Assembly: GCA_019155205.2 (NCBI GenBank) | Contig: JAHNZQ020003150.1 | Span: 2,393,274-2,457,273, forward strand | Length of the DNA stretch: 64,000 nt | Reading direction: 5' to 3' | DNA from: Gracilaria vermiculophylla | Taxonomy: Eukaryota; Rhodophyta; Florideophyceae; Gracilariales; Gracilariaceae | In this document: positions 1-10,779 of the stretch, one piece after another | Layout of the letters: each line of letters starts with the position of its first letter | Position numbering within the stretch: position 1 is the first letter of the stretch | Program-made: the position numbers and the translations under genes | Notes under the pieces: generated by a model | What the model was told of the DNA's origin: nothing | Seen by the model: only the letters and a program-made list of their open reading frames with translations | Database searches by the model: none

Positions 1-2
1 TT

Positions 3-227
3 GGATTTGGGGCTGGGCTGGCGCTTGGCTTTGGCGAGGCGACCTCGGCGTGGATAATGGCTGCTGTCGAAGCTGCATCTGCACCGATTTTGACGCCGTC
101 GAACTACAATGCTTTCTACTGGATTGCAACTGCGTGGAGCATGTTCGGGGTGATGTGTATTATGTGCGTGCAACGGCACAAGAGCAAGGGAATGTTCGAG
201 CCTATATATAGTAGACCTCCAATGTAA
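3..227 (+). CDS. C-terminal part of a membrane protein (5' end outside window)
   Basis: Reading frame 3 is open from the window edge to a TAA at 225-227 and encodes 74 residues. It is rich in Gly and Ala at the start. A clear hydrophobic segment at about residues 37-55 (AFYWIATAWSMFGVMCIMC) is followed by a basic turn (QRHKSK) and a short polar tail, as at the end of a transporter or other multi-pass membrane protein with a cytosolic C-terminus. Frame 2 is also open to about position 210 but its product is Cys-rich and unlike a protein end. No family can be named from 74 residues. Confidence 0.6.
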   Translation, partial: GFGAGLALGFGEATSAWIMAAVEAASAPILTPSNYNAFYWIATAWSMFGVMCIMCVQRHKSKGMFEPIYSRPPM

Positions 228-2177
228 TGCTCAGCAGCCTTGTGCATCATGGCAAAAATGTCACAAGTGCGATAAAACACAGGTTTTCAAATGTGCAAGT
301 TGCTTGTCTGAAGCGTACGTTAGAGTTGATCATGCGCTGTGTGGCAGCCAAAAGGCATCGACGAAGATTTTGCATTAACACCATGACCAGAGCGCAGAGT
401 AAATCTGTGAGGACAAAGACGCTGAAATGGATGAGTGCAGCACGATGCATAGCCACATGATCGTGATAGCAGATTAAAAGAGATTCAGTTTTGGTAGTGG
501 CAAACTTTTTATATTAAAAAAAAAACCTTTGTGCTTTTTTTGATATTATATATATTCTTGGGCCTCTGGGAGAGCTTGGGAAAGGATTTTAAGCAGAATA
601 TGGCAACGTGTAGCCGGATGCAAACGTTACGCGTGACGGAAGCAAAGTAAGGAGCTCGCAGGAGAATCTTGTCTCTCATTGGAAGGGCAGCGCTTTAGCG
701 GCCACGTATATTCACATGCTCGCCAGCTTCCACCTAATCTAAACGTGGCGCGTTGGTCAAAAAAGGGTTCGACAGGGTTTGTAGTCCGACAGTGTCAGCG
801 CCACACGAACAAGTGGCTGAGCGGCGGTATGGGGTTTTGATTAGTATTCTCAAGTGCACCATCGGCGTCATACAAACAGCGCACTTTCATCCGCGGCGTT
901 TACATCCAACTCTCCGACTGGTGAATTTGGCGCCGCTTGTGTGGTGAGAATCTCCGTGTGCACGAGCTTCGGGAAGCAGATAGACTCATGGAATCTCCCT
1001 CCGATTTGGTAGTTTGTATTCAGAACTACGATACTCTCAGTTGATGTCATGATTATGAGAGCATTTTTTGCATGTGGCAAAAGCGGTTATGGTCGCCCAA
1101 CCCTACGCTTTTTGTAGTTTTCGCTATGATAAAGTTCTTCCCTTCTCTACTCGTGTTTATTTGTGACCTGCTTCTGCATTGTAGAGAGCTTCCATTATTC
1201 TGTGCAGGAGATGTGTGGAAGCGGCCATGCAAGCGTCGCGCTTGTGTTGGTTTCGCGAAGCCGAATACACTTCACACGACAGAATAAAAACGTTGCAAAT
1301 CTCGCTGCAGACAAATCTTCAAAAGTGTTTTTACAACTCATACAATCGGGCAGTCTCCTTTTATGCGCTTGCCTCAGCGCGAAAAGGCCACTCGAATCCA
1401 ACCTCTGTATGGCGTACCTCCCTATTGTTGACCCCTCAATAGCAGCCCATACAGAAGGGGAGGTATCAGTTTTCACGCCCACGCTGCGCTACTGATCAAC
1501 TATCATATTTGCCCTTTGGCAATATTTAAGTCCTTACAATCGGGTGATGACGAAAAGTATAATGTTTCTCAACGTGCATTTTTTGCCATTGCGTAATTTC
1601 ACGCCTTTGTCCTTCGGAATTCGACAATCTCATCCAACACCTTTCAGGAAATATCTTTGTCGTTAATCGACAAAAGTAAATTTCGGATGATGAAGATGAT
1701 TTTTCTTTTCAGTGCTCGGAAAACGCAGTCGCCAGCACTGCATAATGTCAAGTTTCTTTTGTTTCTCCAATTTTGGGCGTTGAGACTACGACTGCGATTT
1801 ACGCAACGCCCTGGCGAAGTGTAACGCAGGTTTATATGATTTTAATTCCTTTCTCTTTTTTAAATTTCGTTAGACCTACAATTCCAAATTCATATCCTGC
1901 AGATTTACTCATAAAAGCTGCACATGCAGTGGACACTGTAACAAAGCTGTGGTCCAGTGTCCCCGTGTGCGTTTATACTTTAACAGACGAATATACTTCA
2001 GATATGATCAGACCTTTCTTTCTCCGAAATCTGCACCCGGCAAATACGAGAATTAATGAAACGCCTGCAGTGGAGATAGCTGAATGTTGGTGCTTTCCTT
2101 TGGAGCCCAGTCGTTCTAAAAGTATTGAGCGCGTTAACTTTGCAAGCGCTTCCGCTCTGCCTCCTGTTAATCCGCCC
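228..2177. other. Spacer without a supported gene
   Basis: About 2 kb after the first gene. Several short ORFs occur on both strands, the longest being 141 codons at 1773-2198 (+), but none shows domain-like composition, a signal peptide or a recognisable motif. The A-run and T-run at about 517-545 are simple sequence. I see no LTR or inverted-repeat ends here. Confidence 0.5.
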
Positions 2178-2313
2178 GGATGCAATGTTTCCAAATGATT
2201 ATTTTTCAAAGGGTTTGAACCATTCTGACAGGAATTAGAAACGGTGTTTTTGAAAAGGTATAAGTGCGTTTTTTTAAATTAAAAAAGCCTGTTTTCTTGA
2301 GCTCTGTAGTGAA
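2178..2313 (+). repeat. Direct repeat, copy 1
   Basis: This segment recurs at 2517-2630. Shared blocks in the same order include gattatttttcaaagggt, gaaccattct, caggaattagaaacgg and gttttcttgagctctgt, with small indels between them. Copy starts are about 340 bp apart. The unit is not coding and no TIR was found, so it may be a local duplication or two copies of a small unclassified repeat. Confidence 0.75.
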
Positions 2314-2516
2314 CTACACACATGTTACAAGCACATTTCTATTAAACCATCCGGAGTTCTTTTTCCTACTTCATGGCAAGCAAAAACAACGGGAGCTTGA
2401 ACTGTTTGCTATGCACAAACAACTTTAGTAACTTAAACAGACTACAGCAGGCTAAGGAACTAGATCAAAATAATTAAAATTAAAGGACAAATTGATTGTA
2501 CTATTTCCCGTCCGCA

Positions 2517-2630
2517 GGGATGTAATATCGTCAAGTGATTATTTTTCAAAGGGTGTGAACCATTCTTACAGGAATTAGAAACGGGAGTTTTCAGTGTCAA
2601 AAAAGCTTGTTTTCTGAAGCTCTGTGGAAA
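2517..2630 (+). repeat. Direct repeat, copy 2
   Basis: Second copy of the unit at 2178-2313, with about 10-15% mismatches by eye and shorter A/T runs in its second half. The same orientation and unbroken order of conserved blocks argue for duplication, not chance. Confidence 0.75.
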
Positions 2631-4512
2631 ATTAGACCTATTTTATTGGCATATCTAGAAACCCGTCTGGTTGCCTTGTGTGTCTGCTTTGCTTCTGTAA
2701 GCAACAGAAGCTTGGAAGTTTTGCTAAAAAGAACAGGTTCCCTAACTTTGTCGGCCTAGAAAAGAAAAAGAAATCCGACTATAAGAACTAAATTTAAATT
2801 AGAAGTTGAACTTTTAGCCTTATATGAGGGCAGTTATTCAACACACACTAACGCCCACACGCTGGGAGCTCTTAACTCTTATGATACCAATTTGGCATTA
2901 TATGCGGCCATTGTTCTGGAAGACTTTTGGGGAAAAGTTTGTTGATTTCCAGAAATACTCAGATGTTTTAACTAAGTACAAAAATAATCTAATGTAAGCC
3001 CTAAATCATGTGCAATAGCAAAATATTAAGAAAGCAAACAGCGCTTAGCACGAGTTTCATGGCGATAGTCATCAGGTTTTTCAAGAATCATCCGTTCTAC
3101 TGAAAATCTTTCAGACAACTAGAGTTTCTTTCAAAAGTTTAGGACACCTGGCATTCTTACCCAAATCATCGTTTTTATTACTGTAGAACAAAAGAAATGA
3201 AATCATTTTTCTATAAATTTCAAGTTAGAAAACCATTTCATAAACAGAGGACATTTCACTTTCAAACTTCATTTTGCTTAATATGGTACTTGATTTTCGC
3301 TTCTCTGTACAAAAGTTTACGAATTCAACGCTTTAGCATTGTGTTTCTCTAACATCTTCTTCTTAAATTATTCATAACCTCAAGCCCGTTTTCAAGAAAA
3401 TTGCTTAATCAAAACCTGTCTAGGACGGCTTGTAATAGATGCAAAACATTCTAATGGGTGTAGATTATTTAATTTCAAAAATGCTTAAGTGAAGTAAACG
3501 CGGAAGTAACTACTTTCTGTGGCATTAACTTCTAGCTGACAACAAAAGTTTTTAATAACTGAAGACTACCAAAGGGCCGCACTGTCTTAGTGGAGAATGA
3601 CTTTACATTTCTAGAAAAAATATGAAAACTTTTAGAAATAGATATGGGAAATGCTTTGAAGCTTTTTGAGTCTATAATGCTCACCAAGATGGTTCTATAT
3701 ATAATTCTACGTTATTTGTCGGAAGTGTATTTTATATCATAATTTAAGCTTTAATAAAACATTAAAATATTCAACTCGTGCGCGCTTTTTTTTACTTATA
3801 ACACCAACATATAAAGCATCGTTGTTCATCTAAATCAAAGTTTTAATCTACTAAAAACACACCCATTCTGCATCTTTCTTTTTTCATAGATAATTGCTCA
3901 GCTTGCCATCTTGTTCTGTTTATTACAAAGTTCTGAATTGGAGTTTTGTTCAGGTTCATAAACTTAAAGGCTTGTTCATACTTGATTCATCAGTATTCAA
4001 AAGTTTTGGATAAAAAACCGTTCCAATAATGGAATATTTTGAGCAAAATACATTACAAGGATAAAATTATTGCATAAAGCTTTGCTTATTATTGGCGCAG
4101 AGTATCATTACCCTACAACTGGAATGTTTTGTTTATATTGCAATACATATTTAAGAAGTGTAGTATGAAAATGAGAAAAACTGCCTTGATGCGAACTACT
4201 GTTTCACGCTTTTAATACAGAAGACATGGTGTGATTTTGATAAAAAAGAACATGAGAAAGAAAAATCACATTTATTGAACATAATTAAGAGCGAGTTCGA
4301 AAGTTCCCATCTTTTTACAACGCAGGATTGAATAGATTATGGGAAAGGGAGGGCTATAATACGCAAAATTGCGCATTTTCTCGAGCTTCATGGGTATCTT
4401 ACATGTTTGAAACTCTCTATACTTGGAAGCTACAGCTACCCTGAGATCTTTTACAATAGTTGTAAATATGAATAGCATTAAAAACACAATACATAAAATA
4501 CAGTGAGTGACC
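2631..4512. other. AT-rich spacer, nothing recognised
   Basis: Nearly 1.9 kb of strongly AT-rich DNA with no ORF above about 70 codons on either strand, no LTR-like direct repeat and no obvious RNA gene. The 71- and 117-codon minus-strand ORFs at 4272-4770 have no protein-like features and overlap the mariner remnant. Confidence 0.5.
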
Positions 4513-4990
4513 TACAGTGGGTTTCAAAAACATATTACCCCTGAAAAGCGCGCCAAAACTGTACTGTAGGCTAGATTTTGCACATAATCTGTGTAGAATC
4601 GTTTCAAAAAGATATGTACACCGTCTTCTTTCGAGTAAAAATGGCTGGAAGTCCGCCACTTTCCTAGCAAGAACAGCTTCAAATCGTAAAGTTAAATGCC
4701 GAAAAAATTCTAACAGTGCTATCGCTAAAAAAATAAAGCGTTCTAGGGTCACAATTGCTACTTTTCTCAAAAACCCGACTCCCTATGGATTAAAACGATC
4801 TCCAAGACGCCCTGAGAAGCTCAGCTCAGCAGATAAAAGAGGAATTAAAAGGAAGCTGTGCAAAAGAAAAATATCGAGCAAACAATTGGAATAAATCTCA
4901 ATCTCAACGTTTCTAAATCAACTATACGGAGGCACCTAACCCCCAACCATCAAAAACCGTAATCGACCGTACAGTTGTGACAAATAAAAC
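4513..4990 (+). mobile_element. Tc1/mariner transposon remnant, left end plus start of transposase
   Basis: Starts at a TA dinucleotide (4513-4514) followed by CAGTGGGTTTCAAAAACATA, nearly the terminal sequence of the element at 61614. The next 150 bp match that copy closely, including the untranslated region and transposase start. After about 4990 the similarity to transposase stops and no right terminal repeat was found, so this is a 3'-truncated copy. Confidence 0.8.
4641..4960 (+). pseudogene. Tc1/mariner transposase, N-terminal HTH fragment (broken)
   Basis: The ATG at 4641 corresponds to the transposase start in the sister copy at 61739, but the frame meets a stop after eight codons and continues by frameshift. 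The shifted product carries two helix-turn-helix-like stretches typical of Tc1/Tc3 transposases: IAKKIKRSRVTIATFLKNP, then GRP-like KRSPRRPEKLSSADKRGIKR, a basic linker, and VSKSTIRRHL about 60 residues later. This N-terminal part binds the terminal repeats. The DDE/D catalytic region is absent. Stops and frameshifts make it a pseudogene. Confidence 0.75.
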
Positions 4991-5469
4991 AAATGCTAAT
5001 GACAAAATGCTACGACGCCAATTCCCAAATGCAACAAGATATGTTAAATGCCACAGTAAGGCTGCTACCATTATGAGATAATAAAGAATGCACTTCTACC
5101 GCAACCATTGCAGTGAAGTGAATTACCCATGTTCACTTTCACGGACGAGCAAAGCAACATCGTCAACGCCCGAAGCAACGCACAACGGAAAGGTCACAAA
5201 GGTGCTCGAAAGAGCTCGAGCATACGCCAACGCAAGTATATAAGTAGCAGATAGACAAGATGCAGAAAGGTGGAGAAGGAAGAGAATAAAAAGACCAACG
5301 GCAAAGTAGCTTTGGACTTTGCGAGCTGTGGTGCTCAATACCCTTGCCTGTAGAGTAAGACCCTGTCACAAGCTTAATCAATCATCCAGCAATGTCTGAA
5401 TCCATAACAGTACAGTACGCTGTGTCATTTCCAAAAGTCGAAATTCGTTAATTCACGTCAACAAGAAAC
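4991..5469. other. Upstream region of the copia gag, no LTR recognisable
   Basis: Between the mariner remnant and the copia gag. A TATA-like TATATAAG lies at 5237-5244. The sequence does not match the 3' LTR of the copia element at 8602-8883, and no Met-tRNA primer-binding motif precedes the gag ATG. Either the 5' LTR was deleted or replaced, or transcription of this copy was captured from foreign flanking DNA. Confidence 0.45.
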
Positions 5470-6201
5470 ATGGATATAGAAGAGAAAAGCACGTTCAAAA
5501 TAGAGAAACTTAATAGAGATAATTATTTCTCTTGGAAATTTTGCATGAAAAATTACATTAAAAAGAAGGGGTATTGGAAAGCTGTAGCAGAAGAGAAAAA
5601 TAATGCTACTGCTAATGAAAAAGCATTAATAGATATTTGTTTATCAGTCGATGATAATCAAATAGTCTTTGTTGAGTCATTAAAAACCGGTACAGAAGCC
5701 CGGAACGCCCTAGCAGAAGTGTACGAAAATAAGGATATGGCGAACAAAATGGACACGGGGGAGCGCTTTTAGTAAAAAAGGCTCCACGAAGGAGAATCAG
5801 CCAAACAACATATAGAAGAATTAAAACGTCTCAAAACAAAATTGAAACAGCTCGAGGAGGATAAAACAAAAGACGGATATATTATGAGATTATTGCGTAG
5901 CTTACCAAAAAGCTATGCACGTTTGGTAGTTACATTGGAAAATATAGCTGGAAAGCTAAGCATAGAAGAAATCCACGCTAGAATTTTGCGTGAAAAGTCC
6001 AGACAAAGTCGTCTGAAGAGCAAGAAAAATCTGGAAGTCTCCTACAGGGAAAAGTCAACAATCAAAAATACAAATTTCCCTATAACTGTCACTACTGTGG
6101 AAAGAAAGGGCACAAAATTGCGGACTGTAGAAAACGTAAAAAGGATACGAAAAATTCTACACAGCCCAACACGAGCAATACGTTCTCCGGAAATTTTTTG
6201 A
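5470..6201 (+). pseudogene. Copia E gag (broken)
   Basis: Gag coats the element RNA in virus-like particles. The N-terminus has the copia gag pattern: IEKLNRDNYFSWKFCMKNYI, then KKGYWKAV near residue 40. A TAG at 5770-5772 breaks the frame, and similarity continues in frame with LHEGESAKQHIEELKRLK, RLLRSLPKSY and IEEIHARILREKSRQ, all typical of the UBN2-type gag domain. A CCHC zinc knuckle (CHYCGKKGHKIADC) is intact at about 6091-6132 but in a different frame from the preceding domain, so a frameshift lies near 6060. The start at 5470 is favoured because the domain begins within ten residues of it. Confidence 0.85.
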
Positions 6202-7229
6202 TGTCTGAACGAGACCAAAGAAAAGTCTATGGAACATGGTATATGGGCTCTGGTGCATGCTTCCACATGACGAATAATCGAAAGTGGTTTATGGAGGAAA
6301 CTTTAAAAATAACTGAGCCAGTTATCATCAGACTAGGAGATGGAACCCGTGTCAAATCAACAGAAATGTGAAGCATACTTATGGAAATTTCTATGAATGG
6401 ATCTATGAAGACACTGCATGTGCAAGATGTTTTATTTGTCCCGGAAATTGCTACGAACATTTTATCTATTGGGCAAATTGATGAACGTGGACATCGAGCT
6501 TATTTTCAAAAAGGGTGGTGCACCGTTTTATCCAAATGTTCAAATGAAAAAGTCCTTCAGGTCAAGAAAGAAAATTCTACCTACTGTTTTAAGAGCTCCA
6601 AGAAGATCGAGGAAAATTATGTAGCATACTCAGCCACTATAACGGAGCAAGAACTATGGCATGCCAGACTAAGACATGCTGGAAAATCAGTCTTGAGCCA
6701 AATCATATCGAAGAAAACCGCATATGGTGTTCCAGAAAAATTGGAACAAAAGGGTATAAGTACATGCAAGGGATGTGTACTTGGGAAAATGAGTTCAAAA
6801 TCATTTCCGTCATTAGGAAATTTTCAATCAAATGAAAAAGAAGTAATGACGAACACTGAAAAGGAAAATGATTCGGAAAATTCTGAGGCTTACAACCCAC
6901 CTCCAGAAAATGAGCAAGCACCAAAATGTATCCCGCAGAGAAGTGAGAGAACTAAAAGACAGCCAACATGGCTCACATATGAGCATGCTGATAAAAATGA
7001 GGATACTGCTGCCGGTGCATTAATGATGCTTGCAGACGAAACAAAACAAAAAAATGTACAGGAAGCCCTGTCAGGGGTTCAAAAAAATTATTGGACATCG
7101 GCAATGGAAAGAGAAGTTAATTCTTTATACAAGAATAATACTTGGAAACTGGTCCCTCGAAAACTAGACATGCATATTTTGCAACCAAAATGTGTTTTCA
7201 AGATAAAAACCGAAACAAAGAATCAATAG
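6202..7229 (+). pseudogene. Copia E protease and GAG-pre-integrase joined to RT N-terminus
   Basis: The protease motif near 6237-6260 reads WYMGSGA where copia elements have WYLDSGA, so the catalytic Asp is replaced by Gly. After a TGA at 6369-6371 the frame is open from 6381. It shows the protease end (VLFVPEIATNILSIGQ) and the GAG-pre-integrase zinc motif (LWHARLRHAG with CKGCVLGK), then goes directly to an acidic linker and the region before RT (NYWTSAMEREVNSLYKNNTW). The DDE integrase core, usually about 300 residues, is missing without loss of frame. The product could not integrate DNA. Confidence 0.85.
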
Positions 7230-7775
7230 AAAATATTTAAGGCAAGACTGGTGTGCAAAGGGTATCAGCAAAAATATTGCATTGATTATTTTGACGCGTA
7301 CGCTTCAGTTTTACCCATGGCTTCTTTAGAGAATATGCTGGCTGTAGCTCTCCAACAAAAAATGTTCATCACCCAAATGGATGTTAAAAAATCGTTCTTA
7401 CATGGAGTGGTGGAGGAAGAAATTTTTTTTATGGAACATCCTGAGGGTTTCATTGACTCGAAAAATCCTGATCACATCTGGAAGCTAATGAAGGCAATGT
7501 ATGGACTAAAACAGGCGCCAAGAGCGTGGTACAAAATGATTAGCTCGGTTTTGAGCAACATGAAAGTTTTGAAAGCTCATGGAGACAGTGGAATATTTGT
7601 CGTAATTATTGATGACCATGAAGTATTTATTTCACTATATATCATTGACATTGTACTGGCAAGTGAAAGTCCAAAGGTGTTGAACTTTGTGAAGCAGGAA
7701 CTAAGTTCTAAATTTCAAATGAAGGATCTTGGAGAAATTCGGCATCTACTAGACATTGAAATCGACTATAATTGA
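7230..7775 (+). pseudogene. Copia E reverse transcriptase (catalytic Asp lost)
   Basis: Continues after a TAG at 7227-7229. Copia RT landmarks in order are KARLVCKGYQQ, MDVKKSFLHG, EEIFFMEHPEGF and MYGLKQAPRAWY. The active-site box reads LYIIDIV where LYVDDIV is expected, so one of the two metal-binding Asp residues is replaced. MKDLGEIRHLLDIEI then marks the start of the connection domain. A TGA ends the frame at 7773-7775. The altered box means this copy could not reverse-transcribe even if read through. Confidence 0.9.
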
Positions 7776-8594
7776 GAAAAAAGATTTCTGAAATTATGTC
7801 AAATTATCTACGCAAGAACTGTGCTTAACCAATTAAATATGGAGAACTGCAAAGAAATTAATACATCCTTATAGGCGAACAGTACTTTACATAAATGTGG
7901 AACTGATAAAATAATTACGGGCGTTCCCTACAGAGAATTAATTGGTTCACTTATGGATCTTATGCTAGGGACGTGTCCTGATCTAGCATGTGCAGTTGGA
8001 AAATTTAGTCAGTTTTCTGAAGAGCATTGCACAGAACGTTGGAAATCATGCAAAAGGGTTCTCAGGTATAATTAGAAAACAAACGATTATTGTCTCGTCT
8101 ACAAAAAATCTACCAGCCCGTCACTATATGTATACAGGGATGCCAGTTGGATAAATACGGAAAAAAGAAAATCAGTTTCTGGATATGATACTTTTTATGG
8201 AAATTGTTTCCTGTCGTGGAGCAGTCGAAAGCAAAATTGTGTGGCATTGTCATCCACAGCGGCCGAATTAATTGCAGTTACGGGGGCAGTAAAAGAAGGG
8301 AAATGGTTGGCAAAATTCATGAAGGATCTTAAAACTACTGAAGAACAAGCTATTCAAATTTTTGTTGACAACCAGTCTACAATTGCAATTTCAAAAATGA
8401 AAGGAAGCACTGGAAAATCAAAGCACATTGCAATACGGTATTTCTATATTCAGGACTGCTTGAAAAATGAAAAAGTGAAAATTACATACTGTCCTACCAA
8501 ATATATGGCAGCTGATAATTTTACAAAGTCTCTACAGAAGAACAAACATTGGTTTTTTATGGACATGTTGGGTCTTAAGCAGTTATCAAGTTGA
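7776..8594 (+). pseudogene. Copia E connection domain and RNase H
   Basis: 7776-8240 encodes the connection region with several stops (YRELIGSLMDLMLGTCPDLA is the usual YREAVGSLLYL.T.TRPDL motif). 8241-8594 is open and encodes RNase H: ALSSTAAELIAV, FVDNQSTIAIS and KHIAIRYFYIQD are family hallmarks, with the acidic residues in AAE and VDN retained. The stop at 8592-8594 is the natural polyprotein end, since the polypurine tract follows at once. Confidence 0.9.
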
Positions 8595-8601
8595 GAGGGG
8601 G

Positions 8602-8883
8602 TGTTTGTAAAAGCATCTAGAAGCTTCTAGGAAGCAACTAGAAACTGCTAATATCTAGAGACTTCTAGAAGGTTCTATAGAAAAAATTATGTAGAAGTAT
8701 TCTATGCTTTATGTTAGAAACTATTTGAAGATTTAAAAGACTATAGAACATTATGAGAACACTATATAAGAAAGAATTGCAGACCAGGTTTGATGAAAGA
8801 TAGAAGTCAATCCGAGTCATCGAGATAAAACAACATTGCGTTTACTCAAGTTTATTCTAGGCTCTGTACTACACATATTTACA
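8602..8883 (+). repeat. Copia E 3' LTR
   Basis: A polypurine tract (GAGAGGGGG, 8593-8601) directly precedes TGTTTGTAAA, and the LTR ends ACATATTTACA at 8883, giving 282 bp with TG...CA ends. It holds heat-shock-element motifs at 8619-8628 and 8662-8676 and a TATATAAG box at 8763-8770. No second copy exists in the window. Confidence 0.8.
8619..8676 (+). promoter_or_regulatory. Heat-shock-element-like motifs in copia E LTR
   Basis: 8662-8676 reads CTTCT AGAAG GTTCT, three perfectly phased alternating pentamers of the nTTCn/nGAAn heat-shock-factor site. 8619-8628 reads AGAAG CTTCT, a two-unit inverted site. Both lie 85-145 bp upstream of the TATA-like box, the usual position for an enhancer of LTR transcription. 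Heat-responsive copia elements such as Arabidopsis ONSEN use such clusters. Function here is inferred. Confidence 0.55.
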
Positions 8884-9219
8884 ATATGTTATCCACGATC
8901 CCAATGGCTACTAAGATAAGCTCACATTCCAATAGGTCGGAGTCGTTTTGGAACGACAAAATTTCGGCTTTATCCTAACCAGTCTCCAAAACCGTTTGGT
9001 GGTTGAGCCATCACATCGAGGGCAAGGCATACATTATTGGACGTACCACTTGCAGGCGTCGGTTGTTTATTACCTTTTGGTTGCATAATGGCGATACGAT
9101 TGCCCTTGTCAAGAGCAATCCTACCAGTATACGGGTAAATAGCGTTGAAGTATAGAGCAATGAATGAGTTACACAGTACAAAGTATGTTGCTAGTTGGTG
9201 CACGATAATGAACTGTGTT
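8884..9219. other. Unassigned stretch between copia E and chromovirus A1
   Basis: 336 bp. The minus strand has an open frame whose last 60 residues look protein-like (8970-9150), but I cannot name a family. It takes the place where the 5' LTR and leader of chromovirus A1 should be. Confidence 0.4.
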
Positions 9220-9268
9220 TTGAACCCCGCCGGCCGGAAACGAACGAGATGGAGCACGCACCCGATCT

Positions 9269-10612
9269 GTGACAGCCGCGGCGGTTTCTGCTTCAACTAC
9301 TGCGGCCGCTGCTGAAATGGAACCGGCAGTGTTCGACCACGCAGAGGCTGGCCAACACCAACGCTCGCTCTCTCAGGAGATTGCTCCCTTGCTGCGCTCC
9401 CAGCCCCGACTGGTGCATGAGGTCGAGCATGAGTCAGGGTCGAGAGACTCAATCCTACTCGGTACAATCCTCCGCTCCCTGCGCAGCCAACAAAACGCCA
9501 TGGAGGCACTGGCTGTGCAGATGAGACACTGGGAGACACGGATTTCGGGGCAAGTAGAGACTCTCGAATGTCGTTTCGAAGCTTTCAAGTCCTACGTGGT
9601 ACCCCAAAACCGCACATATCCGCTCCCCACCACCCCAACCGCGGTGGCTCTTGACGTGCCTCAGCACAGGGTTCATGAAGAGTCTCCCATCCAAGCCCAC
9701 CTGGATGCCCCGATCGTTAGCCCGGACACCCAAATAGGGCAGACAATCGCCGGAACGCATGCTCAGCCAACAGCAATGGCGGCCGACCTATGTGCAAAAG
9801 GTATACCGCCTACCAGTCGTTCGGATATTGCAAACGCTGTCAAAGCCGCGTGCAATATCATATACGCCACACGACAGGATGGAAGGTCTTCTGTGTGCGT
9901 GAAAAAATTCATTTTAGGCATCCGCAAAGTCACATTACTCTTTCCTGCAGAAACGGCACCCCAGGAAGTGCACATAGCGATCTTCCAACTCCGAAAGGCA
10001 GCGGAACGCTGGTAAAACCGAGCAAGACGCCATGGAAAAACCTTCACGTCTTTGAAGGCTCTCGAAGCCGGACTATTGAAGGCCTTCGTCCGCGCAAACA
10101 AGGCGGCGGAGGCACGCTTTAAACTTATCCAGTTTCGTCTTCACGGCTCCATGGAAGACCATCTCAACGGATCCATACATCTCGTTGAGACCTGTGAAAC
10201 TCCCATTTCCGAGGCCTACAGCTATCTGCAGTTGTCCCTTCCGACGTCCTACAGATGCAAATTATCGGAGCATTACCGCATGGGATCCCCTCCCGATCTG
10301 GAACACGCCTTGAACTCTGTTCGTACGCTCCATGCAGCTGATAATTGGCGCACGACGGGCCACAGCGCTTCTGAGCAGTCTGGAAAATCTTGCCAAGGGG
10401 TAGTCGTATCCGCCAAGGGCTTCGCTTCAGAACGAGGTCGGCAGACCTCCCCATCCCCGCCGATATCAATAAAAACGCCCATGCGCAATCATGTGGAGCA
10501 GCGGAGATGTTCAATGAAGACCACAACCGCATTTATCGCGCTCATAATCGGTGTATGCGCTGTGGGCAGCGCTCATGGAGTAATCCGAACCATCCCTATC
10601 GCAAACGCCTAG
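9269..10612 (+). pseudogene. Chromovirus A1 gag (frameshifted)
   Basis: 9269-10015 encodes 248 residues with an Ala/Thr-rich start, then AEAGQHQRS and a coiled-coil-like stretch with MEALAVQMRHWETR; it ends at a TAA at 10013-10015. Gag similarity resumes in another frame at about 10052: LEAGLLKAFVRANKAAEARF, LHGSMEDH, SYLQLSLPTSYRCKL, HALNSVRTLHAADNW. A degenerate zinc knuckle (CMRCGQ then NHP) is visible near 10550-10600 in a third frame. The sister copy A2 shows the same order at 39063-40440, which supports this reading. Gag packages element RNA. Confidence 0.8.
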
Positions 10613-10779
10613 TGTATGCTTCGCGTGGTACGCAACCGTGGTCATAATACTAGAGCCGCCGTACATCAGGGCGGCTCCACCCAGTTCGTCTGCTCTCCAC
10701 CCACTATCACCACAAGACAAGGCACGTGAATTCCACACCACTATTACTACCCTTTCAGCGGTGAATGTGAACCCCACGT

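Larger units (their letters stand above)
5470..8883 (+). mobile_element. Ty1/copia retrotransposon E, 5' LTR lost, integrase core deleted
   Basis: Order of parts is copia-like: gag with zinc knuckle, protease, GAG-pre-integrase, reverse transcriptase, RNase H, polypurine tract and 3' LTR. The 5' LTR is missing. Integrase is reduced to its zinc-binding start, and many stops interrupt the frame. Base composition is markedly AT-rich compared with the gypsy elements that follow. The element abuts chromovirus A1 after a 336-bp unassigned stretch. Confidence 0.9.

Noticed and set aside
1773..2198. 141-codon plus-strand ORF
   Set aside because: No domain, signal peptide or conserved motif; its 3' end runs into the direct repeat, and an equally long minus frame exists.
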